From: Agarophyton chilense
Taxonomy: Eukaryota; Rhodophyta; Florideophyceae; Gracilariales; Gracilariaceae
Assembly (NCBI GenBank): GCA_030374765.1
Contig: JARGXX010000100.1
Span: 434,001-498,000, forward strand
Direction of reading: 5' to 3'
DNA: 64,000 bases
Shown here: positions 1 through 11,089 of the stretch, in pieces
Position numbering within the stretch: position 1 is the first letter of the stretch
Layout: the number at the start of each line of letters is the position of its first letter
The notes under the pieces: model-generated
What the model was told of the DNA's origin: nothing
Database searches by the model: none
What the model saw: the letters and a program-made list of their open reading frames with translations, nothing else
Program-made: the position numbers and the translations under genes

Positions 1-362
1 CCGGTCCTTAAGAGGACTGTGCTACGACTTGTCAAACCAATTGCAGTGTCGGCTCAATAAAGAGCTGTTTGCGGGTCAAATTACGACCTTTAATGAGGCT
101 GCTTGACAAAGATAAGGGCAAGAACAACGGTAGTTTAATGTTTTAGAATGATTATGATGATGATGATGATTTTCATCAGCATCCATCCTCCGCAGGTACT
201 TATGTACCTATAGACTCTGTAAACCTTCTAAACCAACATTCAAGTGAGCTTATCTATCTCGGGAGCTCCTACGTACACAATTTTCTTTGATCTATCAAAC
301 GTCAGGACTCACCAACTTCTCTTGTGGGACCCTATTGCTCTTAATTGAGCAAGACACAAGAA
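1..362. other. No gene recognised
   Basis: I see no coding region here. A short imperfect ATG/GAT trinucleotide tract lies at about 154-170. The stretch precedes the gag remnant on the minus strand and may be decayed 3' sequence of that retroelement, but no LTR can be shown. Confidence 0.4.
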
Positions 363-797
363 TTAAATCTCTACAGAAGCAGCCTGGACAGAAATTTGCT
401 GAATTGAATCGACGTTGGCGTTTGCGAGTAGCATGAAAGCTGTTAACGCTTTAGAAAGCTTAGAACTGTTTCCATGCAATTTGAACCTGTCGCGTTGAGC
501 CGCAAATCTGGACTCAGAGTTTCGAAAAAGCTCGTTTGAACCACATCTTGTGTTCAAAAGAGTGATAACATCTTGGTAGACATCCGTCACAACAGCGAGC
601 GGATCTCTCTTGTACACAGCCTTCAAGATGACTTCCAGTTCTCGAGAAGACTTAACGACTTCATCTGGAATGGACTTGCATAAATTTCGCGCTGTTTCAT
701 AAACTTGCGACAATAACATAATTCCTTGCAGATCTGTAGGTATTTTGTTGCTGTTTGTGGGAGTTAAACTGTCGTGAAATGCCCGCCAGAGATTCAT
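363..797 (-). pseudogene. Copia-like gag fragment
   Basis: An open stretch of 144 codons reads on the minus strand. It is helical and resembles the capsid (Gag) part of Ty1/copia elements: a region with SRFAAQRDRF followed by a serine/lysine linker and then LTAFMLLANANVD, a pattern typical of copia Gag proteins. No zinc knuckle, protease or polymerase follows, so it is a detached fragment. It is on the same strand as copia A (11-14.6 kb) but has no obvious direct match to that gag. Retrotransposon origin is a family-level inference from the motif. Confidence 0.5.
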
Positions 798-3700
798 AGA
801 GTTAGAGAATAGCTTTTGCGAGCCCTTACTGTCTGTCCATGGTACAGAGCGGATGTCCTATGAAAAATGGGGCCAAGACGGGAGATCAGATGAGTTGGAA
901 ATTGTGCCCATAACTATTAGACAATCGGTACGAACGCCACAGAACAATGGGCACAAGAGCTGCAAACAACGGAAGTTGTGCGGATAAGTAAGTGGTCTTG
1001 TTGTTCTCTCTATCTCCTAGTCGTCTCGCGTGGCTGTCAGGTGACCCTTATCTGTAACTAAAGTACGTTTCTAATTGACTGATCAAGCGCACAGATCAGG
1101 TAACGTCTAGAACAAAACAAAATATAACGGACAGTAGATACAAACTTAAAAAAAAGTAACGGCAATCTACAAGCTGGCCGGTAGCGAAAAGCTTTGCATC
1201 GGTCACAACGGATCAATTCAAATTACCAGAAGACACTTAACGCTGCTGACACGAGACACAATTTCAATACCATCAGTCCAAGCTGCAACTCAGATTGGAG
1301 ATGTTTTGTTTAAAGCGGACGCTCCTAGGAACGATTTCTCTTGGGACATGTGTAAAGGAGGGTTGCGCATCCGTCATATCTTGATCGATGCAGGAGCTCC
1401 GACATATAATTGGGAGCACCAAGAAAGACTTTTTTCTGCAAACGTCAAGAATACCAACAAACCATACCCTGGCACTGTACAAATTCTGTTGTGCGATGGG
1501 ACTTGCTAACTCGCAGTTCAAGCTCGCAAGAAAAGGACGCTTTTTACTGACGGTAGACTTCCCAAAAACGCAAATATGTCTCTGATATTCATTTATGGGC
1601 AATTTTCTTCGAAAAAAAAAACAATCGGCTGCAAAGTAATCCAATTACGCGAGGTCGTAAAACCTACTGTTGTGTTATTACCAGACACGTGTGCCATTCT
1701 GTTGTTACGACGAGGGAAAGGGATTAGAGTTAAAGAGGACGGTATGGTAAGAAAGGTGTGGGTGGGTAAAGGCAAATACAGTCGGCAGTACCGGGGGTCT
1801 AACTCCTCCCCCTTTTTTCTCCCTTCCCTCTTGGGTGTTTTCTATTCTCTTTAAGTAGACTTTGTGATCCCTCGGGTCTTTTCCCCCGAGTGCTCTTTTT
1901 CCGCGGTCTCTACCGCCTCTGTCTGCTTTTGACCCTTGCCTTGTTCTCTCTGTTCTCGCCCTTTCCTCTTGGGTCTCTTGTCACTTAACATTCCATATTC
2001 AATGCCCCTTTTATTGTCCCTTGAATCCCTGTGCTTGAATTCCATGTTCATGTGTAGGTTCCTCTTTGTCAGTCTATTCTAATTATTATCATCAGCATCC
2101 ACGTTTACATGTTTCTAATTCGTCTTATATTGTCCTCATCTACACTGAGACTTCCACAACTGTACCTCTCTTTGGGAGGTATCGATTCTTGGCGTTTTTT
2201 TTTAAAACTACAAAATTTCAAATGCTTTTCTTGGTAAGGAACAAACGCCGAACCAATCTTTTGTCGAGCACCACATTGTCCTTCACGCTGAGTAGCCACA
2301 GCTATCCTCGTCTACGTCTACTCTTCACAGTCTCCCGACGTTTTTGGCCTAGTTTTTTCAGCAATTTAAAAATCCTGAGTCGATGTGACGCCAAACCGCA
2401 AGCAGAAAACAAAAAAGAGGACAATAACAAACTGCTTACAAAAATGCCTTACGGTATCTTACAGTAAATGGAGCAAATCAGTTGAAAAGGTAATCGGCGT
2501 ATGTCATTTTTCTTCTTCCATCTTCTATCGCATTTTCAGAGTCTGTCAAGTCAAGAAATGATTTAAACCCTAAACCTCCAAAACACTTCACGGTCGATCA
2601 CAATATTGAATGAAACAGAGGACATTTTGATTGTGAAGCATGCAGGATACTCCGCTTAGCGAACACTTGCTCTTGATATTGACAATCGTAAGCAGTTATA
2701 GTGCAAAAAGGCGAACAATTGATAAAAACTGTTCACTTCCAAACGAAGCATCTTGTTCCGTGCACGTCATTCCAAAGTAATATACTGCAGCGCATAGAAT
2801 CACATATATAACTATTTCGTCGAAGAGAATTTGAGCAATGTTAGCACGCCCGTAGATAATTCGGAGCTACTAAAAACAGACCATTCAGATTTGTTTGACG
2901 ACCCAGATCGAATCTAAAATTATTACGAGAGAACGGAGATTTCTACTTACCGAAAACACCTCAGGTTCAAGCTTTTCCAAATTAGAACAATCAAGAAAAG
3001 ACTATATAACTTGGATGATAACGATGTTCATGTAATGGCTGTCGTTTGTGCTTCTGTGCTGGATTCAGTCGCTTCTTTTTTCTATATAATACCCAGCAAA
3101 ACTTTTTGTGCTTTGTTCGAAACAACTCATTCCCGAACATTTTAAACCTAAACGTTTGACCAGACTTCAGTGGATGACAATTCCAAAATGGCTAGCTAGT
3201 GGCAGCTAAATTATTCGCTCGAAAAAAGGTTCCATGGCAAGCAACTCATTCGGAACCTGTGTCTCATTTCAACGCGTTCTGTTGATGTGAGTGAAAGAGG
3301 TCTTTTTCTGTGAGACGATCCCAGTTTTTCTTTTGGTGGGAATTGAATTTGTTTCTGTTAATTCTCAAACTTAATCACCATATAGCTTTCCGAAACTACA
3401 ATACATTATGTTGTAGTCGGTTTCAGGTTCTGCTTTGCTGCGCGGAACCCAGTGAAAACACAGTGTTCTGCCACCTGGAACGCCGGCCTAGGTGGTGCTG
3501 GAGGTGTAGCCGTTCCCGGCTCTGTGTTGCTCGACGGAACCCAGAGAAGACAAAGAGTTCCGTCAGCTAGAATGCTTGCACAGAAAGCACTAGAGTAGGT
3601 GGTGTTCTAAATTGCGATCATCTCCCGATCTTTTGAATCTTTCAGAGCATTTAAGTGATGACATAGCAACCTCCAATTAAACCAGAGGCATCGAACCTCA

Positions 3701-4012
3701 GCATTCTCGACGAACAAGTCGCGCCGTCCGTCACATTTCTGGAGCGTTGTAACCCGCATATTATAAAAAGATTGAAACAAATACAAATAATGTCGGAAAT
3801 ATGTTGTTCAGAACAGGAACATACAGTCCGCGGAACCTGGATAAAACCACCACCTTCTTCCTTCTTTCCGCGCTCCGCAGTAGGCTAATGGACCCCGTTT
3901 TCAGTATTTTGAAAAGCATTAAAGAACCAGTTCCACAGCTTTCTAGAACCAAACCCAACCAACAGCTTTCTCAATATCTCAAAAAACCTAAACAAGGTAG
4001 CGAAGTCTAAAT
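798..4012. other. Long stretch without a recognisable gene
   Basis: Only short, overlapping frames occur here, none with a recognisable motif. A strongly pyrimidine-rich stretch lies at about 1800-2050. Around 3420-3560 several GGAAC and GTTCC motifs recur in both orientations, possibly old inverted-repeat sequence. I see no convincing terminal repeats or RNA gene. Confidence 0.4.
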
Positions 4013-4045
4013 AAAGGCAGTATAAAAGTAACACTTTTATTTCAT

Positions 4046-4930
4046 TCAATACTTTGTCATTTCATCCTTTTCCCGTACCACTTGGATACAGCGCACCTGG
4101 ATAGAGCTGTAAAGTGTTTTTAAAAACTTTACAGACAAATTGTTCCAACAGTCAACTACACATTCCAAGGTTCCATCCTTTTGGAATTCACGCTGATTGG
4201 CGTATACGCGGCGTGCCAAAGCACCCCAAGTCTTTCTATAATGTTGAGTCAAGTGACTTGGGCAGCCACGGCAAAAACATTAGCATTATGATCAGCTAAC
4301 CACTTCGTAGTATAAACAATACGGTGTACATAAGCATCTTGTTGAAAAATGAAACGTTCTCACAATTGTTCTGCTGTAAATGGCATCAGTTCTTTTTGTA
4401 ATTCTTATCGTAGATGCAGAAGTTGTTTCGTCGAAGCTACCGACGTTTTACTGTTGCGGTGTCGCGCTGCTATGGTCTTAAGTACTACTCGTTCTAGCTA
4501 CTTGGCCTCCAGCCTTCTAGTCACCCAAAATCCAAAATGTAGTGCTGCACCGTACCAGTGCTCGTAATTGAGCGCAGTTTAGAAGCCAAACGTCCGTATC
4601 GGACAACAGTGGCCAAACGTCCATCTTGGACCGTCGGGGCAAAACGTCCAGATCGGACAACAGTAATATCTTCCAATACTCCCTAGAATCCATAGAACCG
4701 GTGCAAACAACTGGATTACCTAAAGCATAGTAGAAACAACCACCCCAAAGCATAACAGAATATCTTCCTTTTTCTCGTCTAGAAAAGGTGATCTCCTTCT
4801 TTTTGTTGTGCCAATAATATGCAAATCCATTTGATATCATCATGTAGTACTTATTGAATACCTCTGATAGAACCGTGCAATGTAAGATCGTTACGAAGAC
4901 TTCAGGCTGAGCCATAAGAATTTGAAGCGG
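4046..4930 (-). pseudogene. Tc1-like transposase remnant
   Basis: The minus strand reads the C-terminal two thirds of a Tc1/mariner transposase through several frames. Visible family motifs are the block RYSVMLWGGCF (about 4750-4790), then FQQDAYVHR (around 4350), the second catalytic Asp region, then KTWGALARRVYANQ (around 4210) and the closing WNNLSVKFLKTLYSSIQVRC segment that ends Tc1 proteins. Tc1 transposase is a DDE enzyme that moves DNA by cut and paste into TA sites. This copy has stops and frameshifts plus an internal triplication (4586-4666), so it is dead. It belongs to a different Tc1 family from the 21.5-kb element, because that element's terminal sequence is not seen here. Confidence 0.75.
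4586..4666. repeat. 27-bp tandem repeat, three copies
   Basis: Three diverged units of 27 bp start at 4586, 4613 and 4640, each with the core AAACGTCC. On the minus strand each unit equals nine codons, so the transposase remnant carries a nine-residue triplication there (LLSDLDVLP, RRSKMDVWP, LLSDTDVWL). The unit length keeps the frame. Confidence 0.8.
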
Positions 4931-5396
4931 TGCGAAGAAAAGCTCTTTTTGTTGTAAAACCCTTTTTTAGTTCTTTGAGCCTTTCTATCGCTTGCTATAA
5001 ATCTCAAAATCTTTTAGAAAGATTTGGATCCCAGTACGAGAACGTACAATAGTTTCAAAGATTTCCCTTTGCGAGTAGCAGTGAAATGAAGCTGCAAGTA
5101 TCATTCTTTTTTTAATCCTTTAAAGGTTTTCTACAACCCATTTTTATGCTTTTGGACTCTACTATGCTTGAAAATTTAGAAGGAGATTTGCTTCAAGCTC
5201 TTGTGGGATTCAAAATGCGTGCGTTTTTGTTTAATGTAAATAATACCGTAGTGCACTTCACTAAGATTTCGTGGTTTGTTTTTGTGTTTAGGGTTATTAA
5301 CTTTGTAGAAAACTTGATAAAAGTAAGCAACGATGTTTGAAGTGTTTCACGTGTTCGTGATGAACCTTAAAAGACAACTATTTGAATTAACCCCAA

Positions 5397-5545
5397 CCGA
5401 AACCAACGAGACGAGCAGATAATGACGCTGATATGATGAATCTTGACAAGAAGAGAAAAAAGTTGGCAAGGAGGAAAGCAACGGAGGCCGGAGCTGACGA
5501 AACTATCCGCCTTTTCGCTCAAATTCATGTCAAACACCACAGTAC
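5397..5545 (-). repeat. Truncated copy of the 5' end of the 7.8-kb gene
   Basis: This stretch is a close direct copy of 7826-7955. It carries the first codons of the membrane-protein gene at 6440-7859 plus about 100 bp of its 5' flank. The start codon is changed (ATA for ATG on the minus strand), and a stop follows after about 15 codons where similarity ends. It is a dead 5' fragment, useful as evidence that the locus was locally duplicated. Confidence 0.75.
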
Positions 5546-6439
5546 AAAATATAGCACGATCACGACTGTTGTAAGAATTATGTAGGCGGCTAACTTACGT
5601 ACCTGACTAGTGGAGATCGCAGAGGCAGTTTACAACCAACGTAAAATTAAACTGAACGACGCTCTCGCCGGTTCGCGGCGAGTGCGGGGGACAGCGAGAA
5701 GCGAGGAGAAGGGGTCTTTGCTCGCTGACATTTCTTCCCTGTCGATTTGCCCTGCGCGCTGCATCGATGTCCAACCTTCCCATAGTAGCGCCGTGGACCA
5801 TAAGGAGGTATTTGTTCAAACGCTGTGGTGCCGTTTGCTCGCCGGCGCTATTTGGTGGCCTGAAAAAGAGATATAATCTAATAAGGAATTGCAGTGGGGC
5901 TCATGAACGCTCCAAGGGACACCTTGCTGCACTGCTTTCAGCATTGTAAGGTTGTATCAGTTCTAGTCACATTCGTATCGCCCCAGTTTACTGGTTTGAG
6001 GTTGGAAATGACCGCGGGTCTGTGGGGCAGAGGCGCAGTCACTATTGATTCATCTATGACAGTGCGCAAGGGCGAGTCGCGAGTAGAACGCTAGAAAGGG
6101 GGCTGGCACAAATTCCCGCAGGTATGTATCTGTGCAACACGCTCCCACGTACGCAGAATACAGTGTATTCTGCCAGACAGTTGTGCCGTGCGACGAGGTG
6201 TTCGCGGGCTGTTGTCAGTCCAGTCAGAATGACAGGGTTACACAAAAGCCATTCACCAACATGACCTCCTTGGACGTGAACAAGAGAGTGATTCAAGTTC
6301 ACAACTCTAACATTGTATCGTGAAAGTCTGGCATTTTGAGTTCTCGTGAATATATATTATTGCAACCTTATATCCTTTCCACCTCTAACTACATTCGTAG
6401 CGTCTCCCACAGAACCTAATTTATAGGGATACAGTAGCT
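5546..6439. other. No gene recognised; short dispersed repeat
   Basis: No supported gene. Bases 5806-5868 are similar to 9842-9905 (shared core CGCTGTGGTGCCGTTTGC, with one difference), a dispersed repeat of about 60 bp. A Cys-containing frame around 6100-6323 was considered but cannot be assigned. Confidence 0.35.
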
Positions 6440-7859
6440 CTAAAGCTTCCCGTTATGACTTTTGGTTTGGAGCGTACGAACAAACGTCTTTTGACCCGTT
6501 AAGTGCATCGGATGCACTGCATCCTTGTCGCGAAAGGTGCCTTCGATTTCCAACTCGTTCCAATCACCCACCAAGGCAGTATCTTTAATGCCAATATGTG
6601 CCTTCTCATTGTCAATTCCAAAATAAAGTGGCTTCATCTTCTCTTTGTTCAGCTTGCATGAACCAGAAGCGCTCATCAACTCACTGATTCCATCAAATAG
6701 GTCTTTCAAATCTACCATGGCGTTGTATTTTCTTCTTCCATCACGTCTCACTCCTATCATGCCCAAAATGGCCAGCAAGAACACGACGACTAGGATACAT
6801 AAACACACAGAAACTCCAATAAACCAGAAGGCATCAAGCTCAGTAGCCGCCGCGACGCCCGTTTTCACTCGAACTCGCCTCCTCTCAAGGCGCATGTTTG
6901 CAGCGAAGGATATCTCTCTGGCGGAATTTGAAAACTGCAACGAGTAGAACTGAGCCGCTGCCCTCAGATACTTGTCTTCGTCGGGAACAGATTCGAAAAT
7001 TGTCATTGCAACGTCCGCGGTGCCAACAATATTCTGAGGGCTACTTTCATTCCTGAATGGGTTTAGCACGGCCAACGCATAAATAAATCTTGTCAATCTT
7101 CACCTTTGCCGCGCATCCATATCTTGCACCTATGGCACATGTCATATTAAGATTTGAATCGCAGTCGCCTCCTGAGTACAGAAAACCCACTCTTGTGCCG
7201 TCAGGAGGACCTCCATTTTCAGCGGGTAAACGATATACGCCATTCCATTTCCCGAACACACAAGGACGGATTCGGACTTGAGCTTCGGGTTCACGTACTA
7301 CAGTCATATCAGTATCAAGAAGCACTTCACGTTGATCAGCACATTCCAACTTGGTCTCATTCTCGCCTGGGATGGACACAAGAGGCATTGACAAACCTTT
7401 ACCATCAACATCAGAACAGCGGATGGCACTGAAGTACATATTTCCCAGTTTAGAATCGCGAAAGGCAGTGCCATACTTTGAGATAGAACGATCTCGTATG
7501 CCTAGGGCTGGCAGAAGCACCTCGACATCTTCAAAGACGTCGTGGACATCGACCGTTGCGCCATTGATACCAAAGCCACTGATAATAGCGGCCAGAGTGT
7601 ACACACAAACCACAACCATCATTACATACCCCAAGTTGGATCGGGCAACCACCCCAGTGTTTATTCCGAATGCCTCCAAGTTTTGTAGTTGCAAACAACG
7701 GCGTTTGTCGTAAAGTACGCGAAGATGATACCACTTCAGAAATCGAGCAATTCCGAAGAGTAGCAGGTAGAACAAGATGAAATCAAAGACAACCGTGTTC
7801 AAGCCACTGGCGATGCGAGATTCGAAATCAACGAGACGAACAAATAATGACGCTGACAT
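6440..7859 (-). pseudogene. Multi-pass membrane protein, frameshifted
   Basis: Two abutting minus-strand frames (7859-7047, then 7096-6440) form one gene of about 470 codons. The start at 7859 is supported because the only upstream copy (5397) aligns across it. The N-terminal part has two hydrophobic segments (about residues 20-40 and 75-97), then a Cys-rich extracellular-type domain. The second frame holds another membrane helix (FWFIGVSVCLCILVVVFLLA) followed by a basic, probably cytosolic tail. The break coincides with a duplicated TTTA (ATTTATTTATG near 7080-7088); one copy fewer would keep a single frame. I do not recognise the family. It could be a recently broken gene or carry an assembly error. 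Confidence 0.6.
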
Positions 7860-7955
7860 GATGAATCTTGACAGGAAGAGAAAAAAGTTGGCAACGAGGA
7901 AAGCAACGGAGGCCGGAGCTGACGAAATTATCCGCCTTTTAGCTCAAATTCATGT
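7860..7955 (-). promoter_or_regulatory. Duplicated 5' flank of the membrane-protein gene
   Basis: The bases just upstream of the start codon at 7859 are conserved with 5430-5540. On the minus strand the leader has a pyrimidine-rich run directly before ATG. No TATA box is clear. The plus strand also stays open in both copies, but the differences there nearly all change the amino acid, so it is not read as a gene. Confidence 0.35.
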
Positions 7956-8124
7956 CAGGGTGCGCGTCAACACCGGGTCGGAAATTTTCGGATGGATTTT
8001 TGTGACAAAAACGGCGGGTAATAACCCGCGACTAGCCGAATAAATCAGAAACGTGTCCGTTGGGGAGGGGTTCTTACAGATCCTCGTGCATTCTTTGTAT
8101 GCGTTCTGACCCACTGGACCCGAA

Positions 8125-8190
8125 AGCATACAGAGTATGCACGAAAATCTCCAGATTAGCATACAGAGTATGCACGAAAATCTCCAGATT
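8125..8190. repeat. Perfect 33-bp tandem duplication
   Basis: Units 8125-8157 and 8158-8190 are identical. Each contains the small inverted repeat GCATAC...GTATGC, and a diverged reverse copy of that motif lies just upstream near 8088-8101. Identity of the two units suggests a recent event. Two units without spacers do not make a CRISPR. Confidence 0.85.
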
Positions 8191-8604
8191 GATGAAACCG
8201 TCAAACAAAGCACACGTGGCCAGCTGCTGGCAGTTGCATTGCTGGACCTTTCGAGCTGCTGTGCCCGCCGGCGGCGGCTGTGCGCCGGAACGGCTTATAC
8301 CATCTTTATTTTTGCCTTGAAACAGGGGCTACAGCGTGCGGTTTTCACCTCTGGTAGATGGGGTCTCCATCATGATTGAGCTGAACTTTATCCTCTGTAA
8401 GAACAACGTTCGGTTCGGCGGCACTAAGTAGAGACGTTTGTGATGGGGGTTTCTTTGGTGAGTGAGGAGCAATCTCTTCCTGGACGAACTCCGGGAACAT
8501 CTAAAAACGCGATTGAAAAAGAGCGCAGGTAGAATTTAGTACAAAAAGGCGCGATTTCAACTCAGCGCGAGTAGAAGTTAGTGGAAGAAGAGACGTTGGG
8601 GAGG

Positions 8605-8735
8605 TTGTATAAAGACTATACTTTTGAAACAGTGTTATTGACTTAATGGTTTTTATTTGTTATGAAGTGTGCTCTACAGTACGTGAAATGCCTTTTTGGT
8701 GCAGTTGGAAAGGAATATGCTTTTGAAACGCACTG
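8605..8735 (-). mobile_element. Solo left end of the Tc1 family
   Basis: Read on the minus strand, this matches the first ~130 bp of the Tc1 element at 21521, including the outer terminal repeat (CAGTGCGTTTCAAAA), the inner copy of that motif (CACTGTTTCAAAAG) and the sequence between them. A TA follows the end at 8736-8737. No transposase or right end is attached, so it is a deletion derivative or truncated insertion. Confidence 0.8.
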
Positions 8736-8839
8736 TACGTCTAGGGAAATAGATATTAGCTACGAATTTGATTGGTACACAAAAGTATGTAGTGGTGTTC
8801 AGCGTTCCAAATGTTGATTTGGCTTATGTCTATATCTCA

Positions 8840-9479
8840 GGGCCGTTCTTAACAAGCGTGAACGAGCGGGAACGTGAATGAGCGTGAACGAATATTTTGA
8901 TTTTTTTAAGAATTGCGTACAGTAAATTCACGTCTGTAAGAAGCATTCAGAGCTAGTTTACAGACATCGGGCCACATTCCATTTTTTATTGATGTGCATT
9001 TTTTTTTCATTGCAAGCTTTGAAATGGCTTCATTAAAAGCGATGTCGTAGTTTTGGGATGAGAAATTTTGTTTGGGCTTCTGCGTTTATGCTGCGGTGGG
9101 GTACTGATCGTTCGGAAAACAGAACCGTGTCCTTTTCGGGACATTTTTGGTGTAGGGTGCCGAGGTGGTGCGAGAAAACGCAAAGTGCAGTGACCTGGTT
9201 ATAGGTTGAGATACGGTGCAAGGTTACGCCAAAAATTGATTGGCCTGGGCACCAAAGCAGGTTTCGATAATATGCACTGCGTAGATGGTAATCCACTTCG
9301 CAATATTGCGGGAATTTGATGCCTCCGTAACTGCGCATTCCCAATACAGTCAGGGGCATATAAGAAAAAATACCACTCTTTCTGTGCAAAAGTCAAAATT
9401 TTTCTTTGACCAATTATATGGTGCCACCCGTCCTTCACGCGTGGATTCACGGGGAATCCACGCTTGTTAAGAACGGGCC
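8840..9479. mobile_element. 640-bp terminal-inverted-repeat element
   Basis: The ends are inverted copies over 21 bases (GGGCCGTTCTTAACAAGCGTG on the left, one mismatch on the right), flanked by the direct repeat TCA at 8837-8839 and 9480-9482. A 3-bp TNA target duplication and GGSCC-type ends are features of the PIF/Harbinger superfamily. The left subterminal region repeats GTGAACGA-like motifs; the right has a hairpin (GTGGATTC/GAATCCAC). Two overlapping minus-strand frames inside (about 9033-9450) show no recognisable transposase, so it is best read as a non-autonomous element. Confidence 0.65.
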
Positions 9480-10182
9480 TCAGTAGTTAGCTAGACATAT
9501 GCGAAGCAGTACCATTGGTTGTAGCCAAATTCCGAGCTTCTATAAGCCAGTACTCATGACTTTCACAGCGATGTTTTCCGTAGCCTTACAACATGACATA
9601 CAACACAATGTGTAGTGAGCACTTTCTGTTTTTATTTGCGTTTCTGTCGTCAAAAGCCTATGTTCAATAGTGCAGCTCGAGCAATCTGTAATATCAGATT
9701 GCTGGCTACGGGCGGCGCGCTACTCGAGTAGATGCTAGAGATAGATAAAAATGGGGTGAGAGCGTCTCTTCGCTCTCTATCACAAGATTTCTACGGATGT
9801 TTTCGTGTTTAACCCAAATATATCTCTTGCTCCACAGCTGAGACATTTATTCAACGCTGTGGTGCTGTTTGCCCGCCGGCGCTATTCGTCGGCTTGCAAA
9901 AGGAAAAAAATACTAAAACTAATTAATTTCTTAAAAACCCTTCTCCGGAGATGCATCGAACTCTCTGACTGATTTTTTATTCGGCGCATGCGACCCAAGG
10001 ACACTCCCTCCATTTTCCGTTTAAGTACCGCAGCGGCACCCAGCATCTCGCCCATTGTGTAGTAACTTTGCCTATTGCACAGCATCTTTCCCCGTCGCCC
10101 AGGTTTTCTCATCGTCAAATGTCTTTTGCTTCTATTTTGGCGCAGACTAAACATTTCGGGTGACGTTTTCTTCCAAGTAAAG
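9480..10182. other. No gene recognised; small hairpins
   Basis: The stretch has a 9-bp hairpin at 9680-9703 (AGCAATCTG/CAGATTGCT) and a 7-bp one near 9752-9772 (GAGAGCG/CGCTCTC). Bases 9842-9905 are the second copy of the ~60-bp repeat also seen at 5806-5868. No coding region is supported. Confidence 0.4.
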
Positions 10183-10455
10183 ATGAGTAAAAAGAAGGGA
10201 ACAACTGCCACAGCTGTGGCGGCAGGCCATAAACACATCCATGAAAGACACGGGATAGAAAAGGTTATGGCCGAAGACTGCTCTGTCATTAATGGCAGAG
10301 TTTTTGAAGCAGGCCGTTTGTATGCAACCTCGAGCGCACAAACCGGAGCCGAGTCGATGTTTGCTATTGACATCTCCAGACGTGTGGTTGGGAAAACACT
10401 CCGTACGGCGTTCGCGGCGAGACAGCGCGATCAAATTCCCGGCAAATTCCTGTAG
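10183..10455 (+). CDS. Uncertain small ORF, possibly degenerate
   Basis: A 90-codon frame begins with a basic MSKKKG stretch and has no known motif. Neighbouring plus-strand frames stay open to about 10880, so this may be the first part of a frameshifted gene. An equally long frame exists on the other strand (9882-10373). I cannot choose with confidence and do not recognise a family. The start is simply the first ATG of the most even-looking frame. Confidence 0.2.
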   Translation: MSKKKGTTATAVAAGHKHIHERHGIEKVMAEDCSVINGRVFEAGRLYATSSAQTGAESMFAIDISRRVVGKTLRTAFAARQRDQIPGKFL

Positions 10456-11089
10456 CTTCAACTCCGCCCTTTACGAAGGCGAATTACCAGAAGGCAAATA
10501 CTATCATGCAAAACTGCGTTCGAAAATGGTGCTTGTGGAATACGGGTTTTTCATTTACAAGGATCCAAAATGGAGCCGTTGCAAAAGCTTTCATGCGGTC
10601 GGATTCTTCGTTCCCACTGACACCGAAATTATCCGTATTTTTGCCAAAGCTTTTTGTGTCGTATGCGATCTCGAAAAAAGTATCAAGGATCGTCGATTTT
10701 CCGGTTGATTTGTGCGCAGAAAAAGAGATGATGAAGAAAAGTGTGGCATTCAAGTCCAGAGGCGCATGTCAACGGTTGTTTCATACCGTACACGGCGGAT
10801 CGAGCTTCTCCAAAGTTCGGAATTTGACGGTAAATGCGAACAAGATTGAGTGGCTTGCGATTAGAAGTGATCGAATATGAATAGTTTGACTACGAGCTGA
10901 AAATAAAGTCAACCATTGCATTTTAATCTCCAGTAAGCGCCGCAAAGTAGGCGATATCGAAGAGAAGCAAGTGATGCGACTCTGTACTGAAGCAATTATC
11001 GCATGTGGTGGAGATGACGTAGAGAAGCTGTATGTTGCTGAAGTTTGCCTTCTTCATGACTCCAAATCTAATAATAAGTAAAGCACCAA
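10456..11089. other. No supported gene
   Basis: Overlapping plus-strand frames to about 10880 could be the broken continuation of the preceding ORF. Beyond that I see nothing until the downstream end of copia A. Confidence 0.3.

Noticed and set aside
7777-8043. Plus-strand frame also open in the 5397 copy, with a basic KRKK start
   Set aside because: It is antisense to the start and leader of the membrane-protein gene. In the shared codons the differences nearly all change the amino acid, so there is no sign of selection on this frame.
8088-8190. Short repeats resembling a CRISPR array
   Set aside because: Two directly abutting identical 33-bp units without spacers, in eukaryotic DNA. It is a simple tandem duplication.
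9882-10373. 163-codon minus frame
   Set aside because: Overlaps the plus frame at 10183 and has no domain. Neither strand can be preferred strongly.
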